A DNA stretch of 64,000 bases from Methylibium rhizosphaerae (GCF_006386545.1 NZ_SWAR01000018.1:1-64000), one strand, 5' to 3'. Positions 17,023 through 26,404 are shown, counted from the first letter of the stretch. Program-made: numbers and translations. The notes: generated by a model from the letters alone, not told the origin.

Positions 17023-18179
17023 ACGCCGTCGGCCGGCATCCCTTGCTGCAAGGCCCGTCCGGGGCGGTTTCGCATCTGCTGCTGCCCGGTCCGGCCACCG
17101 ACCGTCCGCTTCGCATCGCGCAGGTGGCGCCCCTGTTCGAAAGCGTGCCGCCCCACGGCTACGGCGGCACCGAGCGGGTGGTGTCCTACCTCACCGAGGC
17201 GCTGGTCGAGATGGGCCATGAGGTCACGCTGTTCGCCAGCGGCGACTCGGTCACGAATGCCGACCTCGTGCCGGTGGTGGCGCGCAGCCTGCGCACCGAC
17301 CCGAGCCGCCCCGACTGGCTGGTGTGGCACACCATGCTGCTCGACGAGGTGTTCCAGCGTGCGGCGCAGTTCGACGTGATGCACTTCCACGTCGACTTCT
17401 TCCACTACCCGCTGGCGAGGCGCTGCGCCACGCCCAGTCTCACCACGCTGCATGGCAGGCTCGACCTGCCGGACCTGCTGCCGCTGCACCAGCACTTCAG
17501 GGAGCATCCGCTGGTGTCCATCTCCGACAGCCAGCGCAGGCCCATGCCGGACCTGTCGTGGCTGGGCACCGTGCATCACGGCCTGCCGCCCGCGCTCTAC
17601 GCGCTGCGCGAGGAGTCGCAGGACTACTTCGCCTTCGTGGGCCGCATTTCCCCCGAGAAGCGGGTCGACCGCGCCATCCAGATCGCCATCGCCACCGGTA
17701 CGCGGCTGCGCATCGCGGCCAAGGTGGACCGGGCGGACGAAGCCTATTTCGAGCGCGACATCCGGCCGCTGCTGGGCCACCCGCTGGTCGAATTCGTCGG
17801 CGAGATCGATCAGGCGGCCAAGAACGACTTCATCGGCCATGCGCGGGCGCTGCTGTTCCCGATCGACTGGCCCGAACCCTTCGGCCTCGTGATGATCGAA
17901 GCCATGGCCTGCGGCACGCCGGTGCTGGCCTGGCGCTGCGGGTCGGTGCCCGAGGTGGTGGACGAGGGCGTCACCGGTTTCGTGGTCGACGACATGCAGC
18001 AAGCCACCGCCGCCGCGCGCGAAACCCGCCGCATCGACCGCCGCAGGTGCCGGCAGGTGTTCGAGACGCGTTTCTCGGCGCGGCAGATGGCCGGCCGCTA
18101 CCTGGCCCTGTACCGGAGGCTGATCCAGGCCCGCCAGACCAACCCGGGGCTGGAGGCTGCCACCGAATCGCCGCTGTGA
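17019..18179 (+). CDS. Family 4 glycosyltransferase
   Basis: A 386-aa GT-B enzyme that transfers sugar from a nucleotide-sugar donor to an acceptor. The N-terminal half has the glycine-rich loop PPHGYGGTERVVSYL. The C-terminal half carries the donor-binding signature PEPFGLVMIEAMACGTPVLA and GSVPEVVDEGVTGF, with the catalytic Glu-x7-Glu pattern. GTG 17019 overlaps the upstream stop. The next gene is an amylo-alpha-1,6-glucosidase 16 bases away. This pair occurs together in many proteobacteria and is taken to act on alpha-glucan or trehalose-type polymers, but donor and acceptor are not shown by the sequence. Confidence 0.88.
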   Translation: MNAVGRHPLLQGPSGAVSHLLLPGPATDRPLRIAQVAPLFESVPPHGYGGTERVVSYLTEALVEMGHEVTLFASGDSVTNADLVPVVARSLRTDPSRPDWLVWHTMLLDEVFQRAAQFDVMHFHVDFFHYPLARRCATPSLTTLHGRLDLPDLLPLHQHFREHPLVSISDSQRRPMPDLSWLGTVHHGLPPALYALREESQDYFAFVGRISPEKRVDRAIQIAIATGTRLRIAAKVDRADEAYFERDIRPLLGHPLVEFVGEIDQAAKNDFIGHARALLFPIDWPEPFGLVMIEAMACGTPVLAWRCGSVPEVVDEGVTGFVVDDMQQATAAARETRRIDRRRCRQVFETRFSARQMAGRYLALYRRLIQARQTNPGLEAATESPL

Positions 18180-18195
18180 ACTTCGGAGGTGCGAC

Positions 18196-20385
18196 ATGAG
18201 CGAGAAGATCCGCATCGGCGACCAGTGGTACGTGCTGGCGACCTCGGCGCGCGCCGAGGAGCGGCTGCAGGTGCTCAAGAGCGACGAGACCTTTGCACTG
18301 TTCAACCGCTTCGGCGACATCCAGCCCTGGGACGCGGGCGAGCAGGGCCTCTACCAGGACGACACCCGCTTCCTGTCGCGCTTCGAGCTGCTGGTCAACG
18401 GCGTGCGGCCCATGTACCTGGGCGCCTCCGTCAAGGAAAACAACAGCCTCCTGGTGGTGGACCTGATGAACCCGGACCTCGCCACCGAAGGGCGGCTCGA
18501 GGTGGCCAAGGGCACGGTGCACATCTTCCGCGCCAAGCTGCTGTGGCAGGGTGCCTGCCATGAGCACATCCGCCTGTCGAACCACGGCCTGCAGCCGGTG
18601 CGGCTCACGGTGGAGTTGCACTTCGAGGCCGACTACGTGGACCTGTTCGAGGTGCGCGGCATACGGCGCGAACGGCGGGGAGTGCGGGCGCCGGTCGAGA
18701 TGCTGGGCAACGACGGGCTGGCCTTCCGCTACGAGGGGCTCGACGGCGTGTGGCGCTGCACGCAGCTGCAGTGCGACCCGGCGCCCGACGTGCTGAACTC
18801 GAACCACGCGAGCTACGACATCGAGCTGCTGCCCGGCGGCGAGCGACACCTCTATTGCACGGTGGCCTGCAGCAGCAGCGACGAGCCGGCCGTACCCGGC
18901 GCCTGCGCGCCGCGGCTGTGCACCTACCAGCAGGCCTTCCGCAAGAACGAGGAGACACGCTGGCAGGCGCGCAGCGGCAACTGCAGCATCGGCAGCTCGA
19001 ACCCGCTGATGGACCGCTGGCTCGAACGCTCGGTGGCCGACCTCGACATGCTCACCACCGACCTGCCGACCGGGCCCTTCCCGTATGCCGGCGTGCCGTG
19101 GTATTCGACCACCTTCGGCCGCGACGGCCTGTTGACCGCGCACCTGTGCCTGTGGAACCAGCCCCAGATGGCGCGCGGTGTGCTGTCCTTCCTGGCGGCG
19201 ACCCAGGCCACCGAGGAGGATGCCGCCTCCGATGCCGAGCCCGGCAAGATCCTCCACGAGGCGCGGCGCTGCGAGATGGCCCGCACCCGCGAGGTGCCGT
19301 TCGGCCGCTACTACGGCTCGGTGGATTCGACGCCGCTGTTCGTGCTGCTGGCCGGCGCCTACTGGCAGCGCACCGGCGACCTGGCGTTCTTGCGCAGCCT
19401 GTGGCCGAACATCCTCGCGGCGCTCGACTGGATCGACCGCTACGGCGACCGCGACGGCGACGGCTTCGTCGAATACGCGCGCCGCAGCAAGGACGGCCTC
19501 GTGCAGCAGGGCTGGAAGGACTCGCACGATTCCATCTTCCACACCGACGGCCGCTATGCGGACGCGCCCATCGCGCTTTGCGAGGTGCAGGCCTATGTGT
19601 ACGAGGCCAAGCGGCTGGCGGCGCAGATGTGCGCCGCGCTGGGCGAGGCACAGCGCGCGCAGCAGCTCGATGCCGAGGCCGCGGCGCTCAAGCAGCATTT
19701 CCAGGAGCGTTTCTGGTGCGACGAGCTGGGGCTCTACGCCATGGCGCTGGACGGCGACAAGCAGCCGTGCCGGGTGGCCTCGTCGAACGCCGGGCATGCC
19801 CTGTGGGCCGGCATCGCGGCGCCCGAACATGCCGCCCGCATGGCGCAGCGCTTCTTCGAAGACGACCTGTTCTCGGGCTGGGGGTTGCGCACCATCGGCA
19901 GCGGCCAGTCGCGCTACAACCCGATGTCGTATCACAACGGCTCCATCTGGCCGCACGACAACGCGCTCGTGTTCGCCGGCCTCGCGCGCTACGGCCACAC
20001 CGAAGCGGCGATGCGCCTGCTCGATGGCATGTTCGACGCGAGCCTGCATTTCGAGCGCCACCGCCTGCCCGAGCTGTTCTGCGGCTTCGCTCGCCGACCC
20101 GCCGAAGGGCCGACGCTCTACCCGGTGGCCTGTTCACCCCAGGCCTGGGCCTGCGCCACAGTGTTCGGCATGCTGCAGGGCTGCCTGGGCCTGCACTGCC
20201 ATGCACGCACCCACGAGCTCGAGCTGAGCGCGCCGCGCCTGCCGGCCTTCACCAACTGGCTCGAGATCCGGGGGCTCGAAGTGGCCGGCGCCAAGGTGGA
20301 CCTGCTGCTGCAGCGCTATCGCGACAGCGTGGGGGTGGAAGTCACCGGCAAGACTGGCGAGCTGGCCGTGCGCGTGCACGTATAG
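18196..20385 (+). CDS. Amylo-alpha-1,6-glucosidase (glycogen-debranching-type)
   Basis: A 729-aa enzyme with an N-terminal glycogen-debranching beta domain (about 20-230, starting FNRFGDI) and a C-terminal (alpha/alpha)6 barrel of the GH63/GDE-C type from about 270. The segments WYSTTFGRDGL and DGFVEYARRSKDGLVQQGWKD, with acidic residues in conserved places, fit the barrel's catalytic core. The family cleaves alpha-1,6 branches, though many bacterial members have untested substrates. ATG 18196 has CGGAGGTGCGAC in front, a strong site. It is coupled with the GT4 gene upstream. No signal peptide, so cytosolic. Confidence 0.9.
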   Translation: MSEKIRIGDQWYVLATSARAEERLQVLKSDETFALFNRFGDIQPWDAGEQGLYQDDTRFLSRFELLVNGVRPMYLGASVKENNSLLVVDLMNPDLATEGRLEVAKGTVHIFRAKLLWQGACHEHIRLSNHGLQPVRLTVELHFEADYVDLFEVRGIRRERRGVRAPVEMLGNDGLAFRYEGLDGVWRCTQLQCDPAPDVLNSNHASYDIELLPGGERHLYCTVACSSSDEPAVPGACAPRLCTYQQAFRKNEETRWQARSGNCSIGSSNPLMDRWLERSVADLDMLTTDLPTGPFPYAGVPWYSTTFGRDGLLTAHLCLWNQPQMARGVLSFLAATQATEEDAASDAEPGKILHEARRCEMARTREVPFGRYYGSVDSTPLFVLLAGAYWQRTGDLAFLRSLWPNILAALDWIDRYGDRDGDGFVEYARRSKDGLVQQGWKDSHDSIFHTDGRYADAPIALCEVQAYVYEAKRLAAQMCAALGEAQRAQQLDAEAAALKQHFQERFWCDELGLYAMALDGDKQPCRVASSNAGHALWAGIAAPEHAARMAQRFFEDDLFSGWGLRTIGSGQSRYNPMSYHNGSIWPHDNALVFAGLARYGHTEAAMRLLDGMFDASLHFERHRLPELFCGFARRPAEGPTLYPVACSPQAWACATVFGMLQGCLGLHCHARTHELELSAPRLPAFTNWLEIRGLEVAGAKVDLLLQRYRDSVGVEVTGKTGELAVRVHV

Positions 20386-20394
20386 GCCAGGCGC

Positions 20395-22449
20395 CTACGC
20401 TTTCGAACGAGCCTTGCGCGGTGCCTGCGCGGGGTCGTGCCGCTTCAGCCAGTCGAAGAACTCTCCATACCAGAGCCGGCTGTTGCGCGGCTTCAGGATC
20501 CAGTGGTTCTCGTCGGGGAACCACACCAGCCGCGCGTCCACGCCGCGGGCCTTGAGCGTGTTGTAGTAGGCCAGGCCCTGGTTGTCGGGCACGCGGTAGT
20601 CGAGCTGGCCGTGGATCACCAGCGTGGGCGTGCGCATGGTCTTGGCATAGGTGTGCGGGCTCTGGCTCGCCACCTTGGCCGCATCGTCCCAGTACCAGGC
20701 GCCCAGCTCCTTGGCATGCCAGGTGTAGGCATCGTCGGCGAACATCGCGGTCCAGTCGAAACACCCGGCATGGCAGATGTAGGCCTGGTAGCGGCCGGGC
20801 TTCACGTGGGCGTTCATCCACGCGACCATGTAGCCGCCGTAGCTGCCGCCGGTGGCGAACACGCGGTTGCGGTCGATGTAGGACTGCTTGAGCATGCGGT
20901 CGGTGGCGGCTTCCACGTCCTGCAGCTCGAACTCGCCCCAGTGGTGGGTGATGCTGTCGAGGAAGTCGTAGCCGAAGCCGCTGGAGCCGTGGTAGTTGAC
21001 GCAGGCCACCACATAGCCCTGCGCGGCGAAGAGGTGGTTGTTCCAGCGGTAGTGCCAGGTGTCGCCGGCGGCCGCATGCGGGCCGCCGTGGATGCTGTGC
21101 AGCAGCGGCCACTTCTTCTTCGCGCTGAAGCCGGGCGGGTACACGACCCACATCTGCACCGCGTCGCCGCGGGCGCCCTTCACGATCACCTCTTCGTGGG
21201 TGCCGAACACGAAGCGCGACAGCAGCTCGTCGTTGAAGGCCTCGATGCGCAGCGCCGGCGTGTTGCCGAAATGCACCGACACGCGCACCGGGTGGTTCAT
21301 CGAGTCGGCGCAGGTCACCAGCACGTCGCCGTCGGCGGCGGCGGCCACGTCGAAGCCCTGCACCCAGCCGCCGCGGGCGGCCACGCTGGCGCGGCGGGTC
21401 TCGAGGTCGAAGCGCCACAGGTGGCAGCGCGCCCGTTCCTCAGCCGTGAAGTAGATGGCCTGGCCGTCGCCCGACCAGCGCAGCGGCGCATTGATGGAGT
21501 GGTCCCATTCGGCCGACAGCAGCTGCCAGCGGTTGGCAGCGGCGTTGCGCTCCACCAGCCCGAGGTGATGCGGCATCGTGTGCATCTTGCCCTGATGGCT
21601 GGCGGTGAAGGCGATGCGGGTGCCGTCGGGGCTGTAGCGCGGCGCGTTGAAGTCCCAGGCGTCGGCGCCGGTGCCCGGGTTCAGCAGCTCGCGCACCTGC
21701 CCGGACCTGATCGACAGCTCGGCGAGGGCGAAGCAGTGGTCCAGGCGCTTCTCGGGTTCGGGGTCGTGCACGAAGGCGATATGCCGGCCGTCGGGCGAGA
21801 TGTCGAAGGTGTTGGCGTCGGGCTCGGCACGCGTGAGCTCGTAGGGCGAACCCTCGAACAGGTCGGTGACCTTGCCGGTTGCGAGGTCGAGCACGTGCAG
21901 GTGCGCCACGCGGCCCATCGGCACGAAGTGGTCCCAGTAGCGGTACTGCGCCTCGCTGGTGACGTAGGCCGTCTCCTTGCGGTCCTTGAATTCCTTGTGC
22001 CGCTTCGCCTGCGCCTTGGCGCCCTTGAGTTCGGGCCATACCCAGGAAACGAAGGCGATGCGCCTGCCGTCGGGGAACCACTTGAAGCACTCGACGCCCG
22101 GGGCGTAGTCGCTCACCCGCTGCGCTTCGCCGCCGTCGGGCGCGATGAGGTAGAGCTGCGGCGTTTCGTCCTTCCTGCCTTCCTGCTCGCGCCTGGCGAC
22201 GAAGGCGATGCGGTCGCCGGCCGGCGACCACTGGGCCTGGCCGTCCTTTTCACCGCAGCTGGTGAGCCGCCGCGGCTCGCCGCCCAGGGTGGACAGCAGC
22301 CACAGCGAGGCCTGGCTGCGGTTGTCTTCCATGCTGTGGCGGGTGGCCGACACGACCGCCTGGGCCGTGTCGGGCGACAGCGTCACGCCGGCGAGGCGTT
22401 CGATCTGCCACAGGTCGTCGATGGTGAAGGAACGCTTTTTCCTGGTCAT
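20395..22449 (-). CDS. S9 family prolyl-oligopeptidase-type peptidase
   Basis: A 684-aa serine peptidase with an N-terminal beta-propeller (WD40-like TolB/PD40 repeats, about 15-420) and a C-terminal alpha/beta hydrolase. The nucleophile is Ser536 in GGSYGGYM, the acid lies in HGQLDYRVPD and the His in PDENHWI, a complete triad. No signal peptide is seen, so it is probably cytosolic, acting on short peptides. ATG 22449 follows the GNAT stop by eight bases. It is the third gene of the MoxR-GNAT-S9 unit and ends nine bases from the amylo-glucosidase, convergently. Confidence 0.92.
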   Translation of the reverse strand: MTRKKRSFTIDDLWQIERLAGVTLSPDTAQAVVSATRHSMEDNRSQASLWLLSTLGGEPRRLTSCGEKDGQAQWSPAGDRIAFVARREQEGRKDETPQLYLIAPDGGEAQRVSDYAPGVECFKWFPDGRRIAFVSWVWPELKGAKAQAKRHKEFKDRKETAYVTSEAQYRYWDHFVPMGRVAHLHVLDLATGKVTDLFEGSPYELTRAEPDANTFDISPDGRHIAFVHDPEPEKRLDHCFALAELSIRSGQVRELLNPGTGADAWDFNAPRYSPDGTRIAFTASHQGKMHTMPHHLGLVERNAAANRWQLLSAEWDHSINAPLRWSGDGQAIYFTAEERARCHLWRFDLETRRASVAARGGWVQGFDVAAAADGDVLVTCADSMNHPVRVSVHFGNTPALRIEAFNDELLSRFVFGTHEEVIVKGARGDAVQMWVVYPPGFSAKKKWPLLHSIHGGPHAAAGDTWHYRWNNHLFAAQGYVVACVNYHGSSGFGYDFLDSITHHWGEFELQDVEAATDRMLKQSYIDRNRVFATGGSYGGYMVAWMNAHVKPGRYQAYICHAGCFDWTAMFADDAYTWHAKELGAWYWDDAAKVASQSPHTYAKTMRTPTLVIHGQLDYRVPDNQGLAYYNTLKARGVDARLVWFPDENHWILKPRNSRLWYGEFFDWLKRHDPAQAPRKARSKA

Positions 22450-22457
22450 GAAGGAAG

Positions 22458-23057
22458 TCAGTTCGAACGCGGCTTGTCGAGCTGCCAGCGCAGGTGCGCG
22501 CGCACCTCGGGCCACTCGCCGACGGTGAGGCTGTACATCACGGTGTCGCGCACCGTGCCGTCGCGGCGCGGGTGGTGATGGCGGATCACGCCGTCGCGCC
22601 GGGCGCCCAGGCGTTCGATGGCGCGCTGGCTGGCGAAGTTGAAGTTGTCGGTGCGCCAGCCCACCAGCTTGGCGCCCAGCGTGTCGAACGCGTGGGTGAG
22701 CAGCAGCAGCTTCGCGGTGGTGTTGACGTGGCTGCGCTGCACGCTCTTTGCGTACCAGGTCCAGCCGATCTCCAGGCGCTCGACCGCGGGCACGATGTCG
22801 TGATAGCTGGTGCAGCCGAGCACCCGGCCGCTGGGCGCTTCGATCACGGCGAAGGGCAGCCGGTGGCCCTCGGCCTGGTGCCGCAGCGCCGTCTCGATGT
22901 AGGCGGCGGTGTTCTCGGGTTCGGGCACCGAGGTGAAGCGCAGGTTCCACAACTCGCCGTCGGCGGCCGCGGCCAGCAGGCCGTCGAGGTGGTGCGTGCC
23001 GAGGGGCTCGAGGCGCACGCGCGCGTCGGCCAGCGTGACGGGGGCGACGGGAATCAT
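22458..23057 (-). CDS. GNAT family N-acetyltransferase
   Basis: A 199-aa protein of the RimJ/RimL-like GNAT group, which transfers an acetyl group from acetyl-CoA to an amine, often a protein N-terminus or small molecule. The sequence follows the fold in order: DARVRLEPLGTHHLDG at the start, the central RLEIGWTWYAKSVQRSHVNTTA strand-loop, NFASQRAIERLGARRDGV, and a final VMYSLTVGEW. The substrate is unknown. ATG 23057 is eight bases after the MoxR stop and its own stop is eight bases before the S9 peptidase start, a tight operon. Confidence 0.88.
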   Translation of the reverse strand: MIPVAPVTLADARVRLEPLGTHHLDGLLAAAADGELWNLRFTSVPEPENTAAYIETALRHQAEGHRLPFAVIEAPSGRVLGCTSYHDIVPAVERLEIGWTWYAKSVQRSHVNTTAKLLLLTHAFDTLGAKLVGWRTDNFNFASQRAIERLGARRDGVIRHHHPRRDGTVRDTVMYSLTVGEWPEVRAHLRWQLDKPRSN

Positions 23058-23065
23058 CGCCCGGC

Positions 23066-23908
23066 TCAACGGTTGTGCCGTTGCATGAAGACGAGCTTCT
23101 CGAACAGCGTCACGTCCTGTTCGTTCTTCAGCAGCGCGCCCACCAGCGGCGGCAGCGCCACCTTGTCGTCCTTGCTCTGCAGCGCATCGAGGGGAATGTC
23201 CTCGGCCACCAGCAGCTTCAGCCAGTCGAGCAGTTCCGAAGTGCTGGGCTTCTTCTTGAGGCCCGGGAGGTTGCGCACGTCGTAGAAGCTCTTGAGCGCC
23301 GCGCCCAGCAGCTCCTTCTTGAGGCCGGGGAAGTGCACCTCGACGATGCTCTTCATCGTCTCGGCGTCGGGGAACTTGATGTAGTGGAAGAAGCAGCGGC
23401 GCAGGAAGGCGTCGGGCAGCTCCTTCTCGTTGTTGGAGGTGATGAACACCAGCGGCCGGTGCCGCGCCTTCACCAGCTCGCGCGTCTCGTACACGTAGAA
23501 CTCCATCCGGTCGAGTTCGCGCAGCAGGTCGTTGGGGAATTCGATGTCGGCCTTGTCGATCTCGTCGATCAGCAGCGCCACCGGCTGGTCGGCGGTGAAG
23601 GCCTGCCACAGCACGCCCTTGACGATGTAGTTGTGGATGTCCTTGACCTTCTCGTCACCGAGCTGGCTGTCGCGCAGCCGGCTCACCGCGTCGTATTCGT
23701 ACAGGCCCTGCTGGGCCTTGGTGGTGCTCTTGATGTGCCACTGCAGCAGCGGCAAGCCGAGCGCGGTGGCCACTTCCTCGGCCAGCATGGTCTTGCCGGT
23801 GCCCGGCTCGCCCTTGACCAGCAACGGTCGCTTGAGCGTGACGGCGGCATTCACCGCCAGCATCAGGTCCTGCGTGGCGACGTAGTTCTCGGAGCCGGTG
23901 AACTTCAT
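23066..23908 (-). CDS. MoxR family AAA+ ATPase
   Basis: A 280-aa AAA+ ATPase of the MoxR branch, which remodels or activates enzyme complexes together with a VWA protein. Walker A is GEPGTGKT (about 38-45), Walker B is LLIDEIDKAD (about 112-121), followed by sensor I (FITSNNEKE) and an arginine finger (LRRCFFHY). The start ATG 23908 is MKFTGSENYVA, and the usual C-terminal lid follows. Its natural partner is the VWA gene at 13919-15091. The gene starts the MoxR-GNAT-S9 unit and is divergent from cytochrome c4. Confidence 0.92.
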   Translation of the reverse strand: MKFTGSENYVATQDLMLAVNAAVTLKRPLLVKGEPGTGKTMLAEEVATALGLPLLQWHIKSTTKAQQGLYEYDAVSRLRDSQLGDEKVKDIHNYIVKGVLWQAFTADQPVALLIDEIDKADIEFPNDLLRELDRMEFYVYETRELVKARHRPLVFITSNNEKELPDAFLRRCFFHYIKFPDAETMKSIVEVHFPGLKKELLGAALKSFYDVRNLPGLKKKPSTSELLDWLKLLVAEDIPLDALQSKDDKVALPPLVGALLKNEQDVTLFEKLVFMQRHNR

Positions 23909-23953
23909 GGCGGGCGGGGGTAGGAGGGGGTCGGGGCAGTATACGAGCCGCCC

Positions 23954-23959
23954 TATAAT
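23954..23959 (+). promoter_or_regulatory. -10 box (TATAAT) of the cytochrome c4 gene
   Basis: A perfect TATAAT about 30 bases before the cytochrome c4 ATG. A matching -35 was not found at 16-18 bases upstream (the sequence there is G-rich), so it may need an activator or have an extended context. A GCAGGA ribosome site follows at about 23984. The box is seen; use as promoter is inferred. Confidence 0.6.
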
Positions 23960-23991
23960 TCGCGGTTGAACCCAAAAACCCACGCAGGACC

Positions 23992-24645
23992 ATGAAAAAA
24001 CTGCTCCCCGCGATGATGGTGGCCCTGTTGGCCCTTGCCGGTGCCGCCCAGGCTCAAGAAAAGGCTGGAGACGTGGCCGCAGGCCAGAAGAAGGTGGCCA
24101 TGTGCATCGGATGCCACGGCATCCCGGGCTATCAGTCGAGCTTCCCTGAAGTCCACAAGGTGCCGAAGATCTCCGGCCAGAACGCCAAGTTCATCGCCTC
24201 GGCGCTCAACGCCTACAAGAAGGGCGAGCGCAAGCACCCCACGATGCGCGGCATCGCCGAAACGCTGTCCGAGCAGGACATCGCCGACATCTCCGCCTAC
24301 TACGCGCAAGACGGCGGCAAGACCGAAGCACCGGCGCAGGTGGCCGAGCCCAGCGCCGCGGTGGCCGAGCTGCTCAAGCGGGGCAACTGTGCGTCCTGCC
24401 ACGGCGACAACTTCAGCAAGCCGCTCGACCCGAGCTACCCCAAGATCGGCGGCCAGCATGCCGACTACCTCTACGTGGCACTGAAGTCCTACCAGACCGA
24501 GCGCAACACCGCGATCGGCCGCAGCAACGCCATCATGGCGGCGCAGGCCAAGCCCTTCTCGCATGCCGAGCTGAAGCTCCTGGCCAACTACATCGCGTCG
24601 CTGCCTGGTGAACTTCAGACCCGGCCGCAGTCGAAGTTCCGCTAA
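23992..24645 (+). CDS. Diheme cytochrome c4
   Basis: A 217-aa periplasmic electron carrier of the cytochrome c4 family, which shuttles electrons from the bc1 complex or other donors to terminal oxidases. The signal peptide spans residues 1-22. The haem sites are CIGCH (38-42) and CASCH (133-137), each in a class I cytochrome c fold, with methionine ligands (for example RHPTMRGIA-type and IMAAQAKP). The two-fold arrangement is typical of c4. A -10 box and a terminator flank the gene, indicating a separate transcript. Confidence 0.93.
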   Translation: MKKLLPAMMVALLALAGAAQAQEKAGDVAAGQKKVAMCIGCHGIPGYQSSFPEVHKVPKISGQNAKFIASALNAYKKGERKHPTMRGIAETLSEQDIADISAYYAQDGGKTEAPAQVAEPSAAVAELLKRGNCASCHGDNFSKPLDPSYPKIGGQHADYLYVALKSYQTERNTAIGRSNAIMAAQAKPFSHAELKLLANYIASLPGELQTRPQSKFR

Positions 24646-24666
24646 GGCGAAACCGAGGCTTCCACG

Positions 24667-24706
24667 CAAGGGCCGCGCAGCGCAAGCTGCGCGGCCCTTG
24701 TGCTTT
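24667..24706 (+). terminator. Rho-independent terminator after cytochrome c4
   Basis: A perfect 15-bp inverted repeat (arms 24667-24681 and 24686-24700, core GGCCGCGCAGC, 4-base loop GCAA) followed by a short T-rich tract (TGCTTT). It sits 21 bases after the cytochrome c4 stop and before the next gene, whose own ribosome site lies at about 24790. The stem is very GC-rich and stable. Confidence 0.85.
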
Positions 24707-24799
24707 GGCGGCTCGCTTCTTGCATCCCCGAGTCAACCCTGAGGCGCCGGGAAAGGCGCACTCCTACACTGCCGCCACTTTTCCGACTGGGAGGTTCAC

Positions 24800-26404
24800 A
24801 TGCCGGTGCTGAAGAGGTTCGAGATCGGTCGCAGGGCGCGCCGCGCCGTCTTCCTGGGCGCCGCGCTGGCTGCGGCCGCCGCCGCCGTTCCGGCCCAGAC
24901 CTTCCGCTGGGCCAGCCAGGGCGACCCGCAGACCATGGACCCGCATTCACAGAACGAGTCCATGACCAACGCGATGAACCAGCAGGTCTACGAGTACCTG
25001 GTGGGCCGCGGCAAGAAGCTCGAGCTCGTGCCGCAGCTGGCCACCGAATGGCAGCAGCTCGCACCCACCCGCTGGCGCTTCAAGCTGCGCCCCAACGTGA
25101 AGTTCCACGACGGCGCGCCCTTCACCGCCGACGACGTGGTGTTCTCGGTCAACCGTGCCAAGGAGCCGTCGTCCAACATCGCGGCCTATGCCACCGCGCT
25201 GGGCGAGCCGAAGAAGATCGACGACCTGACCGTCGAGTTCGATCTGCCGCAGTTCAACCCGATCTTCCTGCAGCACCTGTCGCTGGTGTTCATCATGAAC
25301 AAGGCCTGGAGCGAAAAGCACAAGGTCACGAAGCCGCAGGACTTCAAGAACCGCGAGGAGACCTATGCCGCCTACAACGCCAACGGCACCGGGCCCTTCA
25401 TGCTGGTGTCGCGCCAGCCCGACGTGAAGACGGTCTACAAGCGCAACCCCCACTGGTGGGGCCGGTTCGAAGGCAACCTGCAGGAGGTGGTGTACACGCC
25501 GATCAAGAGCGACGCGACCCGGCTGGCGGCGCTGGTCTCGGGCGAGATCGACTTCGTGCTCGACCCGGCGCCGCGCGACGTGGCCCGGCTGCGCAACACG
25601 TCCGGCGTGAAGGTGATCGAAGGCCCCGAGAACCGCATCATCTTCATCGGCATGGACCAGGCGCGCGACGAACTGCTCTACAGCAGCGTGAAAGGCAGGA
25701 ACCCCTTCAAGGACCTGCGCGTGCGCCGCGCGCTCTACCAGGCGGTGGACATCGAGACCATCAGGAACAAGCTGATGAACGGCCTCGCCGCACCCACCGG
25801 CGCGGTGGCCTCGACCCAGATCGCCACCTTCAACGACCCCGAGGTCGAGAGGCGGCTGCCCTACGACCTTGCCGCCGCGAAGAAGCTGATGGTCGAGGCC
25901 GGCTATGCCGACGGCTTCGAGGTGACGCTCGATTGCCCGAACAACCGTTACATCAACGACGAGGAGCTGTGCATCGCGCTCGCGGGCATGTGGTCGCAGC
26001 TCAAGGTGCGGGTCAAGGTGAACGCGCAGCCGCGAGCCACCTATTTCCCCAAGGTCGAGAAGCTCGACACCTCGATGTACATGCTGGGCTGGGGCGGCCA
26101 GATCACCGATGCGGAGACCACCTTCACGCCGATCTATCGGATGCGGGCCGACAAGGGCGTGGGGTACTACAACTGGGGCAACGTCCGCAACGAGAAGCTC
26201 GACGCGCTGGCGGCGGCTTCCAGCCGGGAGCCCGACCCCGAGAAGCGCAAGGCCCTGATCCGGCAGGCGTTCCTGGAGCACAACGCGCAGGTTCACCACA
26301 TTCCGCTGCACCGCCAGTTCATCCCCTGGGCGATGCGCGAGAACGTGACGGTGGTGCACCGTGCCGACAACTATCTCGAATGGCAGTGGATCACGGTCAA
26401 GTGA
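24800..26404 (+). CDS. Family 5 ABC-type extracellular solute-binding protein
   Basis: A 534-aa periplasmic binding protein of the oligopeptide/dipeptide/nickel (SBP_bac_5) family, which hands its ligand to a membrane ABC permease. A signal peptide with an unusually Ala-rich core (AALAAAAAAVPAQ, residues about 20-32) is followed by the two-lobed domain: the N-terminal lobe has FHDGAPFTADDVVFS and the middle carries NGTGPFML and RRALYQAVD. No permease or ATPase gene is near, so the ligand and the rest of the transporter are elsewhere. GGGAGG precedes ATG 24800. Ends 84 bases before a PH-domain gene. Confidence 0.9.
   Translation: MPVLKRFEIGRRARRAVFLGAALAAAAAAVPAQTFRWASQGDPQTMDPHSQNESMTNAMNQQVYEYLVGRGKKLELVPQLATEWQQLAPTRWRFKLRPNVKFHDGAPFTADDVVFSVNRAKEPSSNIAAYATALGEPKKIDDLTVEFDLPQFNPIFLQHLSLVFIMNKAWSEKHKVTKPQDFKNREETYAAYNANGTGPFMLVSRQPDVKTVYKRNPHWWGRFEGNLQEVVYTPIKSDATRLAALVSGEIDFVLDPAPRDVARLRNTSGVKVIEGPENRIIFIGMDQARDELLYSSVKGRNPFKDLRVRRALYQAVDIETIRNKLMNGLAAPTGAVASTQIATFNDPEVERRLPYDLAAAKKLMVEAGYADGFEVTLDCPNNRYINDEELCIALAGMWSQLKVRVKVNAQPRATYFPKVEKLDTSMYMLGWGGQITDAETTFTPIYRMRADKGVGYYNWGNVRNEKLDALAAASSREPDPEKRKALIRQAFLEHNAQVHHIPLHRQFIPWAMRENVTVVHRADNYLEWQWITVK

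Noticed and set aside
17971-20061. Open frame antisense to the amylo-glucosidase
   Set aside because: Shadow frame; no domains and no ribosome site.
24800-26404. Complete oligopeptide ABC transporter
   Set aside because: No permease or ATPase genes follow; only the binding protein is present.
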